Below, in pieces: positions 56,567 to 64,000 of a stretch of DNA of 64,000 bases (positions are counted from its first letter, which is position 1; the number at the start of each line of letters is the position of its first letter). The stretch spans positions 558,001 through 622,000 of the forward strand of contig NZ_JBHSIS010000010.1 in NCBI RefSeq assembly GCF_042653545.1. Direction: 5' to 3'. The position numbers and the translations under genes were made by a program. The notes below the pieces were generated by a model, which saw nothing but the letters and a program-made list of their open reading frames with translations, was not told the DNA's origin and made no database searches. The DNA is from Actinophytocola glycyrrhizae. GTDB lineage: Bacteria; Actinomycetota; Actinomycetes; Mycobacteriales; Pseudonocardiaceae.

Positions 56567-57900
56567 ACGCCACAGAACTGCGAGAACACCTGCACGGCAC
56601 GACGCCCGGGCTGGCCTTGCCGCCCGCGTTCGCCGAGACCGTGCTGCGTGGCGGGCGCAGGCGCAGGGCACGACGCAGGCTGGCCGTCGCGGCGAGTGTG
56701 GTGGCGGTCGTCGCCGTGGCCGCGAGCGCGACGGTCGTGACCATGCGGGAGGACGCACCGGTCCCGGTCGCCGACGCCCGGCTGACCATGCCCACGAAGG
56801 GTGACCTGGCGGGCGACAAGGCGTTCCTCGACCAGGCACGCCATGCGTGGCAGGAGGGGCTGCCGTACTCGCCGGAGGCCCGCGACGGGTACTACGACGA
56901 CCTGCGCGGCGACCCGCACGTGTACTGGGCGGGCAGCACCCCGGCCGGGCGGGCGGCGGTCGTCCTGCAGCAGGTGTACGTGCACCGCAACAACCAGGTG
57001 CCCGAGAACGGGCTGCGGACCGCGGAAGGGCTGGTCGCGATCGACCCGGGGGACGGACAGCTCAAGCTGGTCACCACCCGGATGATCGGCTGGGACGAAC
57101 CAGGGGTGGCCGACTACTACAAGTTCGGCCCGGACGACCGGACAGCCCTGATCGTCGACAACGGGAAACCACTCCACTACGCCTTTGATTTCACCGTGGT
57201 CCAGGGGGACGACGGGCGCCGCGACCTCCGGTTCGACTGGAGCCAAGCCGAGCCCGATGACGGTGTGGCCATCGTGACCGTCCCGCCGGACAGGAGTCCG
57301 TGGGAGATGGTCGCCTTCGAAGGGAGCGACCCGCCCGACCTGCTCCCGGTGGGGGACTACTCGCTCATGACGACAACCGCGAGCTCCTACCTCATGCTGC
57401 GCCTCACCGACCCGTCCTACCGGATGCACTCGGACCTGCTCCCCTGGGGCGAGGTGACGTGGGAACTGGGCGAACCGCTCGGGTTGCCACCGATCGCACT
57501 GGACGGGAGATGGGGCGTGTTCCGGTCCATGGCCCAACAGAAGGACTACGTCGTCAGCCCGTGGACCATCGCCGTCGGGCTGCCCGACGGTCGCGTCATC
57601 ATCCTGAAGCAGAGCCAGGTGGGTACCGCGCCACCCCGGCTGATCGCCAAGGTGGCACCCGACCTGACAGCGGAGACGATGAACCTCATCGACGGCGGCA
57701 CCGTGGACCCGGAGGCGATCCTGCCGGTCCGCTTCCGCATCCCCGACGGCGGCGGCTGGGTCGTCGCGGACAAGGGCAAGCAGCTGCGCTACCGGACCAG
57801 CCCGGACGGGCCGTGGCAGGACGCCGGCCGGGACGCCGCGCTGCTGCCCGACACCGTCAGGGAGATCCTGGTCGGCGACGACTACGTGCGACTGTCCTGA
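56563..57900 (+). CDS. Membrane-anchored partner of the ECF sigma factor, hypothetical
   Basis: A 445-aa protein: short cytosolic N terminus with LREHLHGTTPGLALPPAFAE and an Arg-rich stretch, one membrane helix (~48-66, LAVAASVVAVVAVAASATVV), then a large extracytoplasmic domain of ~375 residues rich in Asp, Trp and Tyr (HVYWAGSTPAGRAAVVLQQV; PPDLLPVGDYSLMTTTASSY). The topology and coupling suggest a signal receptor or anti-sigma-like partner, but no ASD/zinc anti-sigma motif is visible. Typical neighbour of SigE-family genes in Pseudonocardiaceae. Confidence 0.75.
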   Translation: MNATELREHLHGTTPGLALPPAFAETVLRGGRRRRARRRLAVAASVVAVVAVAASATVVTMREDAPVPVADARLTMPTKGDLAGDKAFLDQARHAWQEGLPYSPEARDGYYDDLRGDPHVYWAGSTPAGRAAVVLQQVYVHRNNQVPENGLRTAEGLVAIDPGDGQLKLVTTRMIGWDEPGVADYYKFGPDDRTALIVDNGKPLHYAFDFTVVQGDDGRRDLRFDWSQAEPDDGVAIVTVPPDRSPWEMVAFEGSDPPDLLPVGDYSLMTTTASSYLMLRLTDPSYRMHSDLLPWGEVTWELGEPLGLPPIALDGRWGVFRSMAQQKDYVVSPWTIAVGLPDGRVIILKQSQVGTAPPRLIAKVAPDLTAETMNLIDGGTVDPEAILPVRFRIPDGGGWVVADKGKQLRYRTSPDGPWQDAGRDAALLPDTVREILVGDDYVRLS

Positions 57901-57903
57901 CGA

Positions 57904-57949
57904 GACGGCGAACGCCGCGCCCCCGGAAGGGAGCGCGGCGTTCGCCGTC
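57904..57949. terminator. Strong bidirectional hairpin between the sigma pair and atpD
   Basis: Perfect 17-bp arms GACGGCGAACGCCGCGC and GCGCGGCGTTCGCCGTC around a 12-base loop. It lies 3 bp after the sigma-partner stop and 14 bp beyond the atpD stop, so it should stop transcription from both sides and uncouple atpC from the rest of the atp operon. Confidence 0.85.
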
Positions 57950-57963
57950 TGTACGGAGAGCAC

Positions 57964-59388
57964 CTACTTCTTGGTGATCTCCTTGTACTTCTTCTCCAGG
58001 TCCTCCAGGCCACCGATACCCAGGAACGCCTGCTCCGGGTAGTGGTCGAAGTCGCCCTTGGTGATCTTGTCGAAGGCCTCGACGGTCTCCTCGCGCGGCA
58101 CCGTCGAACCCGGCTGGCCGGTGAAGGCCTCGGCGACCAGCATGTTCTGCGACAAGTAACGCTCGATGCGCCGTGCCCGGTTCACCGTCAGCTTGTCCTC
58201 TTCGGACAGCTCGTCCATACCGAGGATCGCGATGATGTCCTGCAGTTCCTTGTACTTCTGCAGGATCCGGATGACCTCGGAGGCCACGGCGTAGTGCTTG
58301 TCGCCCACGATGGCCGGGTCGAGAATGGTCGACGTCGACGCCAGCGGGTCCACCGCCGGGAAGATGCCCTTCTGGAACACCGACCGGGAAAGCTCGGTGG
58401 TGGCGTCCAGGTGGGCGAACGTCGTCGCCGGGGCCGGGTCGGTGTAGTCGTCCGCCGGCACGTAGATCGCCTGCATCGAGGTGATCGAACGGCCCTTGGT
58501 CGAGGTGATCCGCTCCTGCAGCTCACCCATCTCGTCGGCCAGCGTCGGCTGGTAACCCACGGCGGAGGGCATGCGGCCCAGCAGGGTCGACACCTCGGAA
58601 CCCGCCTGGGTGAACCGGAAGATGTTGTCGATGAACAGCAGCACGTCCTGGTTCTGGACGTCGCGGAAGTACTCCGCCATGGTCAGCGCCGACAGGGCGA
58701 CCCGCATACGCGTGCCGGGCGGCTCGTCCATCTGACCGAACACGAGCGCGGTGTCGTTGATGACGCCGTCCTCGCTCATCTCCAGGAAGAGGTCCGTGCC
58801 CTCACGGGTGCGCTCGCCGACACCGGCGAACACCGAGGTGCCACCGAAGTTGCGGGCCACACGGGTGATCATCTCCTTGATGAGCACCGTCTTGCCGACA
58901 CCGGCACCACCGAACAGGCCGATCTTGCCACCGGTCACGTACGGGGTCAGCAGGTCGATGACCTTGAGGCCGGTCTCCAGCATCTCGGTCTTGCCCTCGA
59001 GCTGGTCGAAGGGCGGCGGCTTGCGGTGGATCTCCCACTTCTCGAAGTCCGCACCGTAGCCGGGCTCGTCGAGGCACTCGCCGAGCGCGTTGTAGACGTG
59101 GCCCTTGACCCCGTCACCGACCGGCACGGAGATCGCGGCGCCGGTGTCGCGCACCTCGGCACCACGGACGAGACCGTCCTGCGGCTGCAGGGAGATGGTG
59201 CGGACGATGTTGTCGCCGAGGTGCTGGGCGACCTCGAGGGTCACCGTCTTCTTCAGCTCGGCGAACGTGATCTCCGTCTTCAGCGCGTTGAACAGCTCGG
59301 GGACCTGGCCGCGGGGGAACTCGACGTCGACCACAGGACCGGTAACCCGCACGATGCGGCCCTTGGCGGCGTTCTCGGTTGTCGTCAT
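57964..59388 (-). CDS. atpD: ATP synthase beta subunit
   Basis: The 474-aa catalytic F1 subunit. P-loop GGAGVGKTVLIKE, catalytic Glu in VFAGVGERTREG, DELSEED (DELSEED lever, here MDELSEEDKL) and the RFTQAGSEVSTLLGRMPSAV segment are all present. ATG 59388 shares one base with the atpG stop. Last gene of the main atp operon as it now stands. Confidence 0.98.
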   Translation of the reverse strand: MTTTENAAKGRIVRVTGPVVDVEFPRGQVPELFNALKTEITFAELKKTVTLEVAQHLGDNIVRTISLQPQDGLVRGAEVRDTGAAISVPVGDGVKGHVYNALGECLDEPGYGADFEKWEIHRKPPPFDQLEGKTEMLETGLKVIDLLTPYVTGGKIGLFGGAGVGKTVLIKEMITRVARNFGGTSVFAGVGERTREGTDLFLEMSEDGVINDTALVFGQMDEPPGTRMRVALSALTMAEYFRDVQNQDVLLFIDNIFRFTQAGSEVSTLLGRMPSAVGYQPTLADEMGELQERITSTKGRSITSMQAIYVPADDYTDPAPATTFAHLDATTELSRSVFQKGIFPAVDPLASTSTILDPAIVGDKHYAVASEVIRILQKYKELQDIIAILGMDELSEEDKLTVNRARRIERYLSQNMLVAEAFTGQPGSTVPREETVEAFDKITKGDFDHYPEQAFLGIGGLEDLEKKYKEITKK

Positions 59389-60341
59389 CAGTCTTCACTT
59401 CCTACCGAGGCGAGTGCGTCCGCACCGCCGACGATTTCGCTGATCTCCTGGGTGATCTGGCCCTGACGGGCCTGGTTGGCCTGCCGCGTCAAGGTGTTCA
59501 CCAGGTCGTTCGCGTTGTCCGACGCCGACTTCATGGCGTTTCGCTGCGCGGCCAGCTGCGACGCCGCCGACTCGAGCAGCGCCGCGTAGAGCCGGGTGTT
59601 GATGTACTTCGGCAGCAGCGCGGAGAGCAGCGCCTCGGCGCTGGGCTCGAACGAGTAGGCCGACGGGATCACGTCGCTCTTCGGCGCGGTCTCCTCGGCC
59701 GCGTCCGAGTACTCCACCTCCAGCGGTGCGATCCGCTTGGCCACCGGCACCTGCGAGAGCATCGAGCGGAACTCCGTGTACACGATGTGCAGCTCGTCGA
59801 CGCCGAGGATGCCGTCGGCACCCGCCTCGTCGCCCTCGTCGTCAGCACCCGCGTTGAAGGCGGCGACCAGCGTCTTGCCCGCCTCCTGCGCGTTCTCATA
59901 GCGCGGCACCTGGGTGAAGCCGGTCCAGCTCTCGGTGACCTTGCGGTCCCGGAACCGGTAGTACCCGACGCCCTTGGAGCCCATCACGTACAGCACCGGC
60001 GTCTTGCCCTGCTCGCGCAGCAGCGACTGCAGTTCTTCTGCGGCACGCAGCACGTTGGCGTTGTACGCACCGCAGAGGCCCTTGTCGCTGGTGACGACGA
60101 GCACGCCGACCCGCTTGGGGTTGGGGCGCTCGGTCAGCAACGGGTCGTCGAGCGTCGTGGCCGCGCTGGCCAGCGCGGAGAGGACCTTGGTGATCTCCTC
60201 CGCATAGGGCCGGGACGCGTCCACCCGCGCCTGCGCCTTGCTGATGCGCGACGTGGCGATGAGCTCCATCGCCTTGGTGATCTTGCCGATGGATTTGGTC
60301 GCTCGGATCTTGGACCGTAGTTCGCGAAGTTGTGCGGCCAT
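59388..60341 (-). CDS. atpG: ATP synthase gamma subunit
   Basis: A 317-aa central shaft subunit with the conserved N-terminal coiled coil (LRELRSKIRATKSIGKITKA) and C-terminal helix (NAMKSASDNANDLVNTLTRQ). An acidic insert (GADDEGDEAGADG, ~200) is the actinobacterial gamma-subunit insertion. 15 bp after atpA. Confidence 0.97.
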   Translation of the reverse strand: MAAQLRELRSKIRATKSIGKITKAMELIATSRISKAQARVDASRPYAEEITKVLSALASAATTLDDPLLTERPNPKRVGVLVVTSDKGLCGAYNANVLRAAEELQSLLREQGKTPVLYVMGSKGVGYYRFRDRKVTESWTGFTQVPRYENAQEAGKTLVAAFNAGADDEGDEAGADGILGVDELHIVYTEFRSMLSQVPVAKRIAPLEVEYSDAAEETAPKSDVIPSAYSFEPSAEALLSALLPKYINTRLYAALLESAASQLAAQRNAMKSASDNANDLVNTLTRQANQARQGQITQEISEIVGGADALASVGSED

Positions 60342-60356
60342 CTACTTCCCGCCCGG

Positions 60357-61997
60357 TCAGCTCTTCGGGGCCGGGCGGTTGACCTTGACGGTCTCCTGCC
60401 CGACCTCTTCCGCGGACATGGCCTCGGCCGCTTCCTCCTGGAGGGGCTTGCCCTCGGAAGTGGTGAAGCCCTTCTTGAACTCGTTGGTCGCGTTGACCGC
60501 CCGCTCCGCGAGATCGTCGCTCCACTTACCGGTGTCGCGGATCTCGGCGAGGATGCCCTCGTGCTTGTGGCGCAGGTTCTCCAGGAGCTCCTTGTTGAAC
60601 CGCGCGACGTCCTCGACCGGCACCTCGTCGTAGTGACCGCCTGTGCCCAAATACACGGTGACGACCTGCTGCTCGACCGGCACCGGCGAGTACTGCGGCT
60701 GCTTGAGCAGCTCGTACAGGCGGGCACCGCGGTCGAGCTGGGCACGCGACGCGGCGTCGAGGTCGGAGGCGAAGGCGGCGAACGCCTTGAGCTCCTCGTA
60801 CTGCGACAGGTCGATGCGCATCGAACCGGAGACGGCCTTCATGGCCTTGATCTGCGCGGCACCACCAACGCGGGACACCGACGTGGTCACGTCGACCGCG
60901 GGGCGCTGACCCGAGTTGAACAGGTCCGACTGGAAGAAGCACTGCCCGTCGGTGATGGAGATGACGTTCGTCGGGATGTAGGCGGAGATGTCGTTGGCCT
61001 TGGTCTCGATCACCGGAAGACCGGTCATCGAACCCGCCCCGAGCTCGTCGTTCAGCTTCGCGCAGCGCTCCAGCAGACGGGAGTGCAAGTAGAAGACGTC
61101 GCCGGGGAACGCCTCGCGGCCCGGCGGGCGGCGCAGCAGCAGCGACAGGGCGCGGTAGGCCTCGGCCTGCTTGGTCAGGTCGTCGAACACGATCAGGACG
61201 TGCTTGCCCTGGTACATCCAGTGCTGGCCCAGCGCCGAGCCGGTGTAGGGGGCCAGCCACTTGTAACCCGCCGAGTCCGACGCCGGGGCGGCGACGATCG
61301 TGGTGTACTCCAGCGCGCCGTTGTCCTCGAGCGCCTTGCGCACCGAGGCGATCGTGGTGCCCTTCTGGCCGACCGCGACGTAGATGCAGCGCACCTGCTT
61401 CTGCGGGTCGCCGGACTCCCAGTTCGCGCGCTGGTTGAGGATCGTGTCGACGCAGACCGCGGTCTTGCCGGTCTTGCGGTCGCCGATGATCAGCTGGCGC
61501 TGGCCTCGGCCGATCGGGGTCATCGCGTCGATCGCGGTGATGCCGGTCTGCAGCGGCTCGCTCACCGGCTGCCGCTGGACCACCGTGGCGGCCTGCAGCT
61601 CCAGCGCGCGGGTCTCGTCGGCGGCGATGTCACCGAGACCATCCAGCGGCTTGCCGAGCGGGTCGATGACGCGGCCGAGGAACGCGTCGCCCACCGGGAC
61701 CGAGAGGATCCGGCCGGTGCGCTTGACCTCCTGGCCCTCCTCGATCTGCTCGTAGTTGCCCAGGATGACCACACCGATCTGGCGCGGCTCCAGGTTCTGC
61801 GCGACCCCGAGAATCCCGCCAGGGAACTCGAGGAGCTCGTTTGCCATGGTCGAGGGCAGGCCCTCGACGTGCGCCACGCCGTCACCGGTGTCGACGACGA
61901 GGCCGACCTCCTCCCGGTTGACGTCAGGCGAGTAACTGGACACGTAGTTGTCAATCGCACTGCGAATCTCGTCCGACGAGATCGTCAGCTCCGCCAT
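60357..61997 (-). CDS. atpA: ATP synthase alpha subunit
   Basis: The 546-aa regulatory F1 subunit: P-loop IGDRKTGKTAVCVD, alpha-specific Arg finger segment DDLTKQAEAYRALSLLLRRP and a C-terminal extension ending VNRPAPKS that is typical of mycobacteria and relatives, where it contributes to suppression of ATP hydrolysis. ATG 61997; 62 bp after atpH. Confidence 0.98.
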   Translation of the reverse strand: MAELTISSDEIRSAIDNYVSSYSPDVNREEVGLVVDTGDGVAHVEGLPSTMANELLEFPGGILGVAQNLEPRQIGVVILGNYEQIEEGQEVKRTGRILSVPVGDAFLGRVIDPLGKPLDGLGDIAADETRALELQAATVVQRQPVSEPLQTGITAIDAMTPIGRGQRQLIIGDRKTGKTAVCVDTILNQRANWESGDPQKQVRCIYVAVGQKGTTIASVRKALEDNGALEYTTIVAAPASDSAGYKWLAPYTGSALGQHWMYQGKHVLIVFDDLTKQAEAYRALSLLLRRPPGREAFPGDVFYLHSRLLERCAKLNDELGAGSMTGLPVIETKANDISAYIPTNVISITDGQCFFQSDLFNSGQRPAVDVTTSVSRVGGAAQIKAMKAVSGSMRIDLSQYEELKAFAAFASDLDAASRAQLDRGARLYELLKQPQYSPVPVEQQVVTVYLGTGGHYDEVPVEDVARFNKELLENLRHKHEGILAEIRDTGKWSDDLAERAVNATNEFKKGFTTSEGKPLQEEAAEAMSAEEVGQETVKVNRPAPKS

Positions 61998-62059
61998 GTC
62001 GTTCCCGCTCCTACCGTCTGTGTCTTCTCAGAAGTTCCGTGGGGTTGCCACAGTGCCGC

Positions 62060-62902
62060 TCAGCCCGCGAAGCGCCGGCGCAGCTCGTCGATACGGCCGG
62101 TGGCGCTGCCGTCGATGACCTCGTCACCGACCTTGATCACGAGGCCGCCCTTGATGTCCGGGTCGACCTCGACGTGCAGCGCGATCGGCCGCGAGTAGAT
62201 GCGCTGCAGGGTGGCGGCGAGCCGCTCCTCCTGCTGCTCGGTCAGCGGGACCGGCGCGACCACCGTGGCCACGGACCGCTCACGCCGCTTGGCCGCCTCG
62301 GCCGAGAGCTCACCGAGCCCGGCGACGACCGCCCGCCCGCGCGGCGCGGCCACCAGCTGCTCGACCAGCCGGAGGGTGACCCCGTCCGACTTCTGCCCGA
62401 TCAGCTCACGGACCATCGCCAGCTTGCTCTCGGTCGGCGCGGTCCGTGCGGACAGCGCCTGCTCGAGGTCGCTGTCGGCGGCGACGATCCGGCTGAACCG
62501 GAACAGCTCGTCCTCCACCGCGTCCAGGCGGCCCTCCCGCTCCGCGTGCACGAGCAACGCGATGCGGCCGAGCTCGTCCAGCCCGTCGACCAGCTCGCGC
62601 GGCGTCGACCAGCGGGCACCGACCGCGGTCTTCAGCACGTCGAGCGCCTGTGCACTGACCTTGCCCGACAGCAGGCGGGTGATCATGTCCTCGCGGCGTC
62701 CGGCCTCCGCCGACGAGTCGCCGAGCACGCGGCGCAGGCCGATCTCGCCGTCGAGGAGCCGCACGACGGAGAGCAGCTCGTCACCGAGCTGCTCTGCCGA
62801 GGTGCCCTTGGCCCGCCCGGCGGGCTTGGCGCTCAGCACCTCGAGCAGCTTGCGCTCGGCGGCGGCGAGCGCGTCACGGCTCGCGGCGTGGAACAGCGTC
62901 AT
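62060..62902 (-). CDS. atpH: ATP synthase delta subunit
   Basis: A 280-aa peripheral-stalk subunit, longer than the E. coli protein (177 aa) because of an N-terminal helical extension, but not fused to a b-subunit as in mycobacterial AtpFH. The C-terminal domain contains VDPDIKGGLVIKVGDEVIDG and RIDELRRRF, the family signature. 21 bp after atpF. Confidence 0.94.
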   Translation of the reverse strand: MTLFHAASRDALAAAERKLLEVLSAKPAGRAKGTSAEQLGDELLSVVRLLDGEIGLRRVLGDSSAEAGRREDMITRLLSGKVSAQALDVLKTAVGARWSTPRELVDGLDELGRIALLVHAEREGRLDAVEDELFRFSRIVAADSDLEQALSARTAPTESKLAMVRELIGQKSDGVTLRLVEQLVAAPRGRAVVAGLGELSAEAAKRRERSVATVVAPVPLTEQQEERLAATLQRIYSRPIALHVEVDPDIKGGLVIKVGDEVIDGSATGRIDELRRRFAG

Positions 62903-62923
62903 CTGTATCCCGTCCTCGAAGGG

Positions 62924-63466
62924 CTAGTTCCGCGCCGAGACCGAGTCGAGCTCGTCGAGGAACCGGTCCACGGTGCCCCGGCGGCGCGCCTCGTCCTCGA
63001 GGGACTCGCCGACGACCCGGCTGGCCAGCTCGACCGCGTGCCTGCCGAGGTCGGCACGCAGCTCCGCGACGATCTGGGCGCGCTGGGCCTCCAGCTGGGC
63101 CCGCCCGGCAGCCACGATACGTGCGGCTTCCTCCTGCGCCTGGGTGCGGAGCTCTTCCTTGATCTGCTCCGCCTCCAGCCGGGCGTCGTCCCGGATGCGG
63201 GCGGACTCGGCACGTGCCTCGGCGAGCTGCGCCTGGTAGGTCTGCAGCGCCTCCTCGGCCTGTGCCTGTGCCTCCTCGGCCTTCTTGATGCCGCCCTCGA
63301 TCTTCTCGGTGCGCTCCTTGTAGAGCGCCTCGAACTTCGGGAAGGCGAACTTCTGCAGCACCCACAGCAGAAGCAGGAACGCGACCAGCCCGAGGATGAT
63401 CTCGGAGGTGTGCGGGAGAACCGGACTCGGTCCCTCCGCGGCCAGAACAAGCGCGGTATTCACCAT
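62924..63466 (-). CDS. atpF: ATP synthase b subunit
   Basis: A 180-aa Fo stalk subunit: membrane helix IILGLVAFLLLLWVLQKFAF (~22-42) then a long charged coiled coil (KIEGGIKKAEEAQAQAEEAL). ATG 63466 follows the atpE stop by about 30 bp. Confidence 0.95.
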   Translation of the reverse strand: MVNTALVLAAEGPSPVLPHTSEIILGLVAFLLLLWVLQKFAFPKFEALYKERTEKIEGGIKKAEEAQAQAEEALQTYQAQLAEARAESARIRDDARLEAEQIKEELRTQAQEEAARIVAAGRAQLEAQRAQIVAELRADLGRHAVELASRVVGESLEDEARRRGTVDRFLDELDSVSARN

Positions 63467-63497
63467 GGTGGCTCCCAGAGCTTCGGTTGCGACGTGC

Positions 63498-63743
63498 TCA
63501 GGCGGAGGCGATGAAGAAGAGCACCAGGCCGATCAGCGCGAGGACCTCGACCAGAACGAAGGTCTGCCACGCGATGCCCATCAGCTTGCTCTGGGCCTCC
63601 GGCTGACGGGCGGTGCCGTTGATGACCGCGGCGAAGATGAGACCCACGCCGACGCCCGGGCCGATCGCACCAAGGCCGTAACCGATGAGCGAGAGGCCCT
63701 GGTTCAGGTTGATGGTTTCCTGGGCGAGTTGAATGGCGCTCAC
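63498..63743 (-). CDS. atpE: ATP synthase c subunit
   Basis: An 81-aa hairpin of two membrane helices forming the rotor ring. The polar loop is ARQPE (~45-49) and the proton-carrying Glu is E66 in FVLVEVLALIGL. The N-terminal helix has the Gly-rich GYGLGAIGPGVGVGL packing motif. Confidence 0.97.
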   Translation of the reverse strand: MSAIQLAQETINLNQGLSLIGYGLGAIGPGVGVGLIFAAVINGTARQPEAQSKLMGIAWQTFVLVEVLALIGLVLFFIASA

Positions 63744-63815
63744 TTGTTTTGTTCCTTCCGAACTCGGTCCGCGAGGGATTCGCGGATCGGGTATATGCCT
63801 TATCGGTTGTGAAAC

Positions 63816-64000
63816 TCAGTGCTCCGAGGAAAGCGCGGAGCCGATGTAGTTCGCCGCGAGCAGCGCGAAGATGTAGGCCTGCAGAACCTGGATCAGCGCC
63901 TCGAGGAACGTCATCGCGATGGCGAAGGCCCAGGAGATCAACGAAACCGGCTTCAGCATGCCGCCCGCCTCGAGCAGCAGGTACTGCCCCGCGAGCGTGA
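63816..64000 (-). CDS. atpB: ATP synthase a subunit, C-terminal part (runs off the window)
   Basis: The last 60 residues only: MTFLEALIQVLQAYIFALLA is the final membrane helix lining the proton path, and the protein ends NYIGSALSSEH. Truncated by the window edge, not biologically. First gene of the minus-strand atp operon seen here; 72 bp before atpE. Confidence 0.95.
   Translation of the reverse strand, partial: TLAGQYLLLEAGGMLKPVSLISWAFAIAMTFLEALIQVLQAYIFALLAANYIGSALSSEH

Noticed and set aside
1..64000. tRNA, rRNA or riboswitch (including a cobalamin riboswitch before the B12-related genes)
   Set aside because: No cloverleaf or conserved B12-box pattern was recognised by eye; a covariance-model search would be decisive.

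Overview
The window is very GC-rich, gene-dense DNA from an actinomycete, most likely Pseudonocardiaceae (Lentzea/Amycolatopsis-like; this is inference, no 16S is present). Supporting signs are an ethylmalonyl-CoA pathway with crotonyl-CoA carboxylase/reductase, NucS, a MurA with Asp at the Cys115 position, DUF3558 lipoproteins, XRE/DUF397 pairs, PE/PPE/EspG proteins, a separate delta/b ATP synthase pair and frequent ATGA/GTGA stop-start overlaps. No rRNA, tRNA or CRISPR array was seen.

Layout. 0.1-4.2 kb: LacI regulator with a class I mannose-6-phosphate isomerase homologue, then an OafA-type acyltransferase. 4.4-10.5 kb: MeaB, acetyl-CoA acetyltransferase, methylmalonyl-CoA epimerase, crotonyl-CoA carboxylase/reductase, a DivIVA-like coiled-coil protein and a deaminase, with two unusual repeat arrays. 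10.5-19.6 kb: DUF1203, universal stress protein plus class III cyclase, hydrolase, aminotransferase, small zinc-ribbon proteins, a double 3-hydroxyacyl-CoA dehydrogenase and two DUF3558 lipoproteins. 19.7-21.1 kb: remains of an integrated element, bounded by an 18-bp direct repeat, at the 3' end of nucS. 21.1-30.5 kb: NucS, a two-component system, small membrane proteins, a DeoR/MFS divergon, an enoyl-CoA hydratase-like protein and an Ehu-type ABC importer. 30.8-39.1 kb: ethylmalonyl-CoA mutase, a second two-component system, DedA, MurA, a membrane protein and a quinone oxidoreductase. 39.1-48.6 kb: a complete type II Wadjet operon (JetABCD) behind an XRE regulator and a DUF397 protein. 48.7-53.3 kb: type VII secretion substrates and accessory proteins without the secretion apparatus. 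53.3-55.5 kb: cobalamin adenosyltransferase, DUF1206 and DUF2550 proteins. 55.5-64 kb: the F1Fo ATP synthase operon, running off the right end inside atpB and split between atpD and atpC by an opposite-strand ECF sigma factor pair.

How the genes fit together. Thiolase, 3-hydroxybutyryl-CoA dehydrogenase, Ccr, epimerase and ethylmalonyl-CoA mutase are successive steps from acetyl-CoA through ethylmalonyl-CoA to C4/C5 units. MeaB and the cobalamin adenosyltransferase support the B12 mutases. Although scattered over 28 kb, four of these promoters carry the same 15-bp palindrome (core TTAC, seven bases, GTAR) overlapping the likely -10 box, so they look like one regulon. The other main points of interest are the intact Wadjet defence operon with its probable dedicated regulator, the broken ATP synthase operon, the nucS attachment-site scar, and meaB, whose expected start codon reads ATC.
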